In this document: one piece after another, positions 60,139-64,000 of the stretch
How the letters are laid out: each line of letters begins with the position of its first letter
Position numbering within the stretch: position 1 is the stretch's first letter
Assembly: GCA_012842745.1 (NCBI GenBank)
Contig: DUSF01000035.1
Span: 186,001-250,000, forward strand
DNA length: 64,000 nt
Reading direction: 5' to 3'
Origin: Bacillus sp. (in: firmicutes)
GTDB taxonomy: Bacteria > Bacillota > Bacilli > Bacillales > Bacillaceae_J
Position numbers and translations under genes: made by a program
The notes under the pieces: generated by a model
Databases searched by the model: none
What the model was told of the DNA's origin: nothing
What the model saw: the letters and a program-made list of their open reading frames with translations, nothing else

Positions 60139-61425
60139 ATGAGAAGCTTTGAAAAATCGAAAGCAGCATTCAGTGAAGCTGTCCGTGTTATGCCTGGCGG
60201 AGTCAACAGTCCTGTTAGAGCATTTAAATCAGTTCAGATGGACCCAATTTTTATGGAACGCGGCAAAGGCTCAAAGCTGTATGATATTGATGGAAATGAA
60301 TATATTGATTACGTCCTTTCTTGGGGGCCGTTAATCCTTGGTCATGCCTATGATGAAATAGTCGAAGAGCTTAAAAAGGTAACAGAAAGCGGGACAAGCT
60401 TCGGAGCTCCAACAGAACTTGAGACAAAGCTGGCTCAACTTGTCATTGACCGTGTTCCATCGATAGAGGTTGTGCGCATGGTCAATTCAGGTACGGAGGC
60501 AACGATGAGCGCCCTTCGTCTTGCCCGTGGTTTCACTGGCCGCAATTTGATTATGAAGTTTGAAGGCTGCTATCACGGTCATGGCGATTCTTTATTAATT
60601 AAAGCTGGCTCAGGTGTTGCTACGTTAGGACTACCTGACAGCCCTGGTGTACCAGAATCAATCGCAAAAAATACAATCACAGTTCCTTATAATGATCTTG
60701 AGAGTGTTCAGTACGCCTTTGAGCAATATGGCAAAGACATTGCAGCTGTTATCGTTGAGCCTGTTGCTGGAAATATGGGATTTGTAAAGCCCTTACCTGG
60801 ATTTTTAGAAGGTCTCCGTGAAATTACAGAAAAGAATGGAACATTATTAATTTTTGATGAGGTTATGACGGGTTTCCGCGTCGGCTATAATTGTGCCCAA
60901 GGATATTTTGGCATCACACCGGATTTAACTTGTTTAGGAAAAGTAATCGGTGGTGGGCTTCCTGTTGGTGCATACGGTGGCAAGGCTGAAATCATGAATC
61001 AAATTGCGCCAAGCGGCCCTATTTATCAAGCAGGGACATTATCAGGCAACCCATTAGCGATGACAGCCGGTTATGAAACATTATCACGTTTAACACCAGA
61101 AACATATGCGGAGTTTGATAAAAAGGTTGCCCGCCTTTTAGAAGGTATAAAACGTGCTGCTGAAAAATATGAAATCCCTCATTATTGTGATGGTGTAGGG
61201 GCGATGCTAGGCTTCTTCTTCACAAATGAAAAAGTAGTTAATTTTGAAACAGCGAAGACTTCAGATTTGGATTTATTCGCGAAATACTACCGAGAAATGA
61301 TTGAACAAGGTGTATTTTTACCGCCTTCACAGTTCGAAGCTTATTTTTTATCTACGGCACATACTGACGAGGATATTGAAAAAACAATTGCCGCGGCAGA
61401 AGAAGCTTTTGCAAAATTAAAATAA
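60139..61425 (+). CDS. hemL: Glutamate-1-semialdehyde 2,1-aminomutase
   Basis: PLP enzyme making 5-aminolevulinate. 428 residues of aminotransferase class III. Motifs: [60 protein letters not shown] and the PLP Lys in [17 protein letters not shown]. Start ATG 60139 with AGGAGTGATAGG upstream. Last gene of the hem operon; strong terminator follows. Confidence 0.97.
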   Translation: MRSFEKSKAAFSEAVRVMPGGVNSPVRAFKSVQMDPIFMERGKGSKLYDIDGNEYIDYVLSWGPLILGHAYDEIVEELKKVTESGTSFGAPTELETKLAQLVIDRVPSIEVVRMVNSGTEATMSALRLARGFTGRNLIMKFEGCYHGHGDSLLIKAGSGVATLGLPDSPGVPESIAKNTITVPYNDLESVQYAFEQYGKDIAAVIVEPVAGNMGFVKPLPGFLEGLREITEKNGTLLIFDEVMTGFRVGYNCAQGYFGITPDLTCLGKVIGGGLPVGAYGGKAEIMNQIAPSGPIYQAGTLSGNPLAMTAGYETLSRLTPETYAEFDKKVARLLEGIKRAAEKYEIPHYCDGVGAMLGFFFTNEKVVNFETAKTSDLDLFAKYYREMIEQGVFLPPSQFEAYFLSTAHTDEDIEKTIAAAEEAFAKLK

Positions 61426-61440
61426 AAATGTAGAAGACTT

Positions 61441-61478
61441 TGCCTGCCAGCGCAATTTTTGCTGGCAGGCATTTTTTT
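61441..61478 (+). terminator. Terminator of hemAXCDBL
   Basis: TGCCTGCCAGC (61441-61451) / GCTGGCAGGCA (61461-61471), perfect 11-bp stem followed by T7. Confidence 0.93.
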
Positions 61479-61489
61479 GAGGAAATATT

Positions 61490-61612
61490 GAATTCGTGGA
61501 TATAATTTGAATTTCGTGGATAAAGCACCTGAATTCGTGGATATAATTTGAATTTCGTGGATAAAGCACCTGAATTCGTGGATATAATTTAAATTTCGTG
61601 GATAAAGCACCA
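61490..61612. repeat. Tandem repeat, three 41-bp units
   Basis: Units at 61490-61530, 61531-61571 and 61572-61612; only two bases differ in the third. Each unit is itself a doublet, GAATTCGTGGATATAATTT followed by GAATTTCGTGGATAAAGC plus ACCT, so GAATT(T)CGTGGATA occurs six times. It lies in the roughly 340-base gap between hemL and spoVID. Open frames on the minus strand here are repeat-driven (IHEI/YPRN patterns) and not taken as genes. Confidence 0.95.
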
Positions 61613-61762
61613 AATTTCAAAATGCCCATTTGTTAATCCGAAAATAATTCGCATAAATACGCTGGTCCCTACATAAATCTGTAATGTCATAGTAAAATTA
61701 TGGTTTCGAAAGGTGATGCTACTTTTTGAATAACCTCTAAACAAGAAGGGGGAGAAAGTTCA

Positions 61763-63004
61763 TTGACATTCAATCAAACATCTTCTATTCGGTTTTCGGT
61801 AGAAGAATCTGTATGGTTTAAAAAGGGACAGGAAGTGTCAGATGTAGTTTCTATGTCATTAGATCCTGAAATTTCAGTACAAGAACATGATAATTATATA
61901 TCAATACGAGGGTCATTAGTACTATCTGGAGAGTATCATCCACATGCTGGTGAACAAGAGGACGAAAATATTTTTTCACTTCGTGATACAGCTATATATA
62001 GAACAGTGGACGAGGTTGTCGAAAATGAAGGCAATATTCATAGTATGAAACACCGTTTTCCGATTGACATAACGATTCCGGCCAATCGAATTCGTAGTCT
62101 TGATGATGTATATGTGCTTATAGAAGCATTTGATTATGAAATACCCGAGCGCGGCAGATTGGAGTTAAAAGCGGATCTATGTATTAGCGGTATTACGAAT
62201 GAAAGGGAATCTTCAGCGGCTGAACGAAAACAAGATACAAATGCGCAAAATGCACTAAACGAGCAACAAGCTAGTGAGGATTACAATGTTAATGATATTG
62301 GCCTAGTCGAGGCTGAACGACAAGTAGAAGTTCCAATTGCTAATCAATACGAGGCAAATAATGGATCGTTAGTAGCTTCCTATGAACGCGAATTTGAAAA
62401 TAGTGCTGAGTATAAGTTCCCATCATTTTCAACGGAGGTCCGCAAAGAGGATATAGTGGAGGAGAATGCAGCAGATCTCAGGGATGAAGTAACAGGGGAG
62501 GTTGAAGTTAACCAAAATTTTGAAGACGTTTTAGAGGATCGACTAGCTGAAACGGAGGCCGAAGTAATAGATGAACCAGAATTAGAGGTGCCCGTTAACA
62601 TTTTTCCCAAAAAACTTTCACCGAACATCGGAATGAAAGGCCGTTCCGAGCAAACAGAACAAGGCTGGAATCCAAAAAACTTATACTCTCCACAACAAAC
62701 AACATATAATACTTTCGGTACTAAGGAAGTTGTCGAGGATAAAGAAACCGCAGCAGAAACAATCAATCGTTCTAAAAGAACAGAAAATGCACTGTATTTA
62801 ACAAAAATGCTTGCATCTGGTGGGGAAGAGGACTTTTCTAAATTACGACTTCGCATTGTCCAAAGCGGCGAAACAGTAGGGACAATTGCAGAAACGTATG
62901 ACATCTCAGTTAATCAAATTATCCGACTAAATGGATTAAATGATGAAATCTTAAAAGAAGGTCAAATTCTTTATATCCCTGAATATGCTGGAGTAGAAAA
63001 ATAG
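61763..63004 (+). CDS. spoVID: Spore coat assembly protein SpoVID
   Basis: 413-residue mother-cell protein that encases the spore with coat, working with SpoIVA and SafA. N-terminal domain (about 1-135: SSIRFSVEESVWFKKGQEV, DPEISVQEHDNYISIRGSLV), a long acidic, low-complexity middle (about 140-330) and a C-terminal LysM domain (about 365-410: LRIVQSGETVGTIAETYDIS, NQIIRLNGLNDEILKEGQIL). TTG start 61763 after AAGGGGGAG. The acidic middle part is variable in the family. Precedes ysxE as in B. subtilis. Confidence 0.93.
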   Translation: MTFNQTSSIRFSVEESVWFKKGQEVSDVVSMSLDPEISVQEHDNYISIRGSLVLSGEYHPHAGEQEDENIFSLRDTAIYRTVDEVVENEGNIHSMKHRFPIDITIPANRIRSLDDVYVLIEAFDYEIPERGRLELKADLCISGITNERESSAAERKQDTNAQNALNEQQASEDYNVNDIGLVEAERQVEVPIANQYEANNGSLVASYEREFENSAEYKFPSFSTEVRKEDIVEENAADLRDEVTGEVEVNQNFEDVLEDRLAETEAEVIDEPELEVPVNIFPKKLSPNIGMKGRSEQTEQGWNPKNLYSPQQTTYNTFGTKEVVEDKETAAETINRSKRTENALYLTKMLASGGEEDFSKLRLRIVQSGETVGTIAETYDISVNQIIRLNGLNDEILKEGQILYIPEYAGVEK

Positions 63005-63031
63005 AAGGCTTCCGTACGGAAGCCTTTTTAG
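63005..63031 (+). terminator. Terminator-like palindrome after spoVID
   Basis: AAGGCTTCCG TA CGGAAGCCTT (63005-63026), a perfect palindrome, then TTT. It may limit read-through into ysxE. Confidence 0.85.
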
Positions 63032-63060
63032 TTCATGGATATTGAACGAGGTGATTTATA

Positions 63061-64000
63061 TTGCGACAACAACCATATTATAGGATTTTAAACCGATATA
63101 GAATTGAACCAGACCATATCGAGGATTTTGGAAAGGTGAAAAAAATTATTTCGAAAAAAGGAGTTTTTGCTTTAAAAGAAGTTCAATTTTCGGAAGAGCA
63201 ACGCAAGCAATTTTTGTATGCTGTTCAAAGCCTCCATGGAAATGGTTATCGCCATGTGATTCCAATTTATTCAACAACAAATGGAAGTTATCTTTTAAGA
63301 GACAACCAAAGTGAATATTACTTAATGCCATGGCTTGAAACCTACCAATCAAACACTGATAACAGTTACAAAGATTTGCTTAGAGCAGCAGCTAAACTGC
63401 ATTCTTTAACAGAGACAAAAGGAGAAGTAAACCAGACATTTTTTCAATATTTTTATGAGAAATCAAAAACGAATATTGATCGGCGTAGGCTTGATTATGA
63501 ACGCTTTATTGAGAAATGTGAAAGAAAACAATATATGTCGCCTTTTGAGCTTCTTTATTGCACGCATTTTATGCAAATTATCCGAATGGAGGATTCAACT
63601 TTAAGGCAACTTGAAGATTGGTTTGATATAGTAAAGGAAAAAAAACAAGACCGAGTTGTGATTTGCCATGGAAATTTAGCACCAAAGCACTTACTCTATG
63701 ATGAAAATGGTCATAGTTTTCTCATAAACTTTGAGCGAACATTTGCTGCATCGCCAATCTATGACTTATTATATTTTTTTAGAAAACTACTTAATCACTA
63801 CCCACAAAAAGCATCCGCTGCATCAAATCAATATATACAATATATTAGGAACAATCCATTGACAGAGGATGAAAAATTATTATTATTTTATTATATGACG
63901 GAAACGAGCAAAATTCATAAGATTATTCATCAATACGAAACTGCCTCTTCTTTATCTGAACGAAACATGGTAACAAAATTGCAACGCGCCGTTTGGCAAA
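63061..64000 (+). CDS. ysxE: YsxE, CotS-like spore coat kinase-fold protein (3' end outside window)
   Basis: Open from TTG 63061 (GAGGTGAT upstream) to the window end, 313 codons, and clearly continuing. It resembles the aminoglycoside-phosphotransferase-fold coat proteins CotS/CotI/YsxE: catalytic-loop-like VVICHGNLAPKHLLYD and, in place of the usual metal-binding Asp, LINFERTFAASPIYDL. In related proteins this Asp is needed for phosphotransfer, so activity is doubtful. In B. subtilis YsxE is a SafA/SpoVID-linked coat protein. Found directly after spoVID. Confidence 0.85.
   Translation, partial: MRQQPYYRILNRYRIEPDHIEDFGKVKKIISKKGVFALKEVQFSEEQRKQFLYAVQSLHGNGYRHVIPIYSTTNGSYLLRDNQSEYYLMPWLETYQSNTDNSYKDLLRAAAKLHSLTETKGEVNQTFFQYFYEKSKTNIDRRRLDYERFIEKCERKQYMSPFELLYCTHFMQIIRMEDSTLRQLEDWFDIVKEKKQDRVVICHGNLAPKHLLYDENGHSFLINFERTFAASPIYDLLYFFRKLLNHYPQKASAASNQYIQYIRNNPLTEDEKLLLFYYMTETSKIHKIIHQYETASSLSERNMVTKLQRAVWQ

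Noticed and set aside
61490-61612. CRISPR array
   Set aside because: The units are contiguous near-identical copies without unique spacers, and no cas gene is near.
61417-61629. Minus-strand open frames of 70-90 codons with YPRN/IHEI repeats
   Set aside because: They arise from the 41-bp tandem repeat read in overlapping frames; no ribosome site and no family.
61640-61700. Sigma-E promoter for spoVID
   Set aside because: Only CATAAATC/CATAGTAA-like -10 candidates with weak or badly spaced -35 elements were found.

Overview
The window is a stretch of low-GC, endospore-forming Firmicute chromosome with a Bacillus-type gene order: thrS, infC-rpmI-rplT, ysdABC, sspI, pheST, rnhC, zapA, polX, mutS2, the fatty-acid oxidation genes and etfBA, trxA, uvrC, sdhCAB, gerE, racE, gerM, rph, ilv-leu, tig, clpX, lonBA, engB, hemAXCDBL, spoVID and ysxE. 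Sporulation genes (sspI, gerE, gerM, lonB, spoVID, ysxE), two T-box leaders, an L20-type ribosomal leader, ATT/TTG/GTG starts and strong AGGAGG ribosome sites all fit Bacillaceae. Several local differences show it is not B. subtilis itself. The species cannot be named from the sequence alone.

Layout. 1-2.0 kb: end of thrS and the infC-rpmI-rplT translation operon behind a long leader. 2.0-5.6 kb: ysdA, ysdB, an all-alpha dUTPase, ysdC, sspI and an rRNA methyltransferase. 5.6-9.5 kb: pheST behind a Phe T-box. 9.5-16.6 kb: a stand-alone HPr gene, rnhC, zapA, cvpA-like yshB, polX, mutS2, a DUF350 protein and a 29-codon membrane peptide. 16.6-21.2 kb: beta-oxidation genes (lcfA, fadB, etfBA) without the fadR gene usual at this place. 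21.4-24.1 kb: trxA, uvrC, yslB. 24.2-27.7 kb: sdhCAB. 27.7-29.9 kb: a SatP/YaaH-family transporter and a YesN-like AraC regulator, an accessory pair. 30.2-36.2 kb: gerE, a nuclease-helicase fusion, racE, gerM, rph, rdgB, ysnB. 36.2-36.5 kb: tRNA-Gly and tRNA-Arg. 36.6-45.2 kb: ilvBHC-leuABCD behind a cre box and a Leu T-box. 45.3-54.3 kb: ysoA, tig, clpX, lonB, lonA, engB. 54.3-61.4 kb: a small membrane protein, then hemAXCDBL. 61.5-64.0 kb: a 3 x 41 bp tandem repeat, spoVID and the start of ysxE.

How the genes work together. Core translation (ThrRS, IF3, L35, L20, PheRS, tRNAs), repair (PolX, MutS2, UvrC, RNase HIII), protein quality control (trigger factor, ClpX, LonA/LonB) and central metabolism (branched-chain amino acids, haem, fatty acids feeding ETF, succinate dehydrogenase) sit in separate operons closed by clear hairpin terminators. 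Developmental promoters can be read directly for lonB (sigma-F), gerE (sigma-K) and, less clearly, sspI (sigma-G).

Most unusual content: (i) a PD-(D/E)XK nuclease fused to a DUF2075/Schlafen-group-3-like ATPase between gerE and racE, a candidate single-gene defence system; (ii) the SatP-like transporter and pseudo-receiver AraC regulator with a 24-bp direct repeat in the transporter promoter region, next to sdhCAB; (iii) short palindromes of two sequence families at ends of transcription units, resembling REP elements; (iv) the 41-bp tandem array before spoVID; (v) a terminator-like hairpin in the sdhC leader. No insertion sequence, prophage or CRISPR array was seen.
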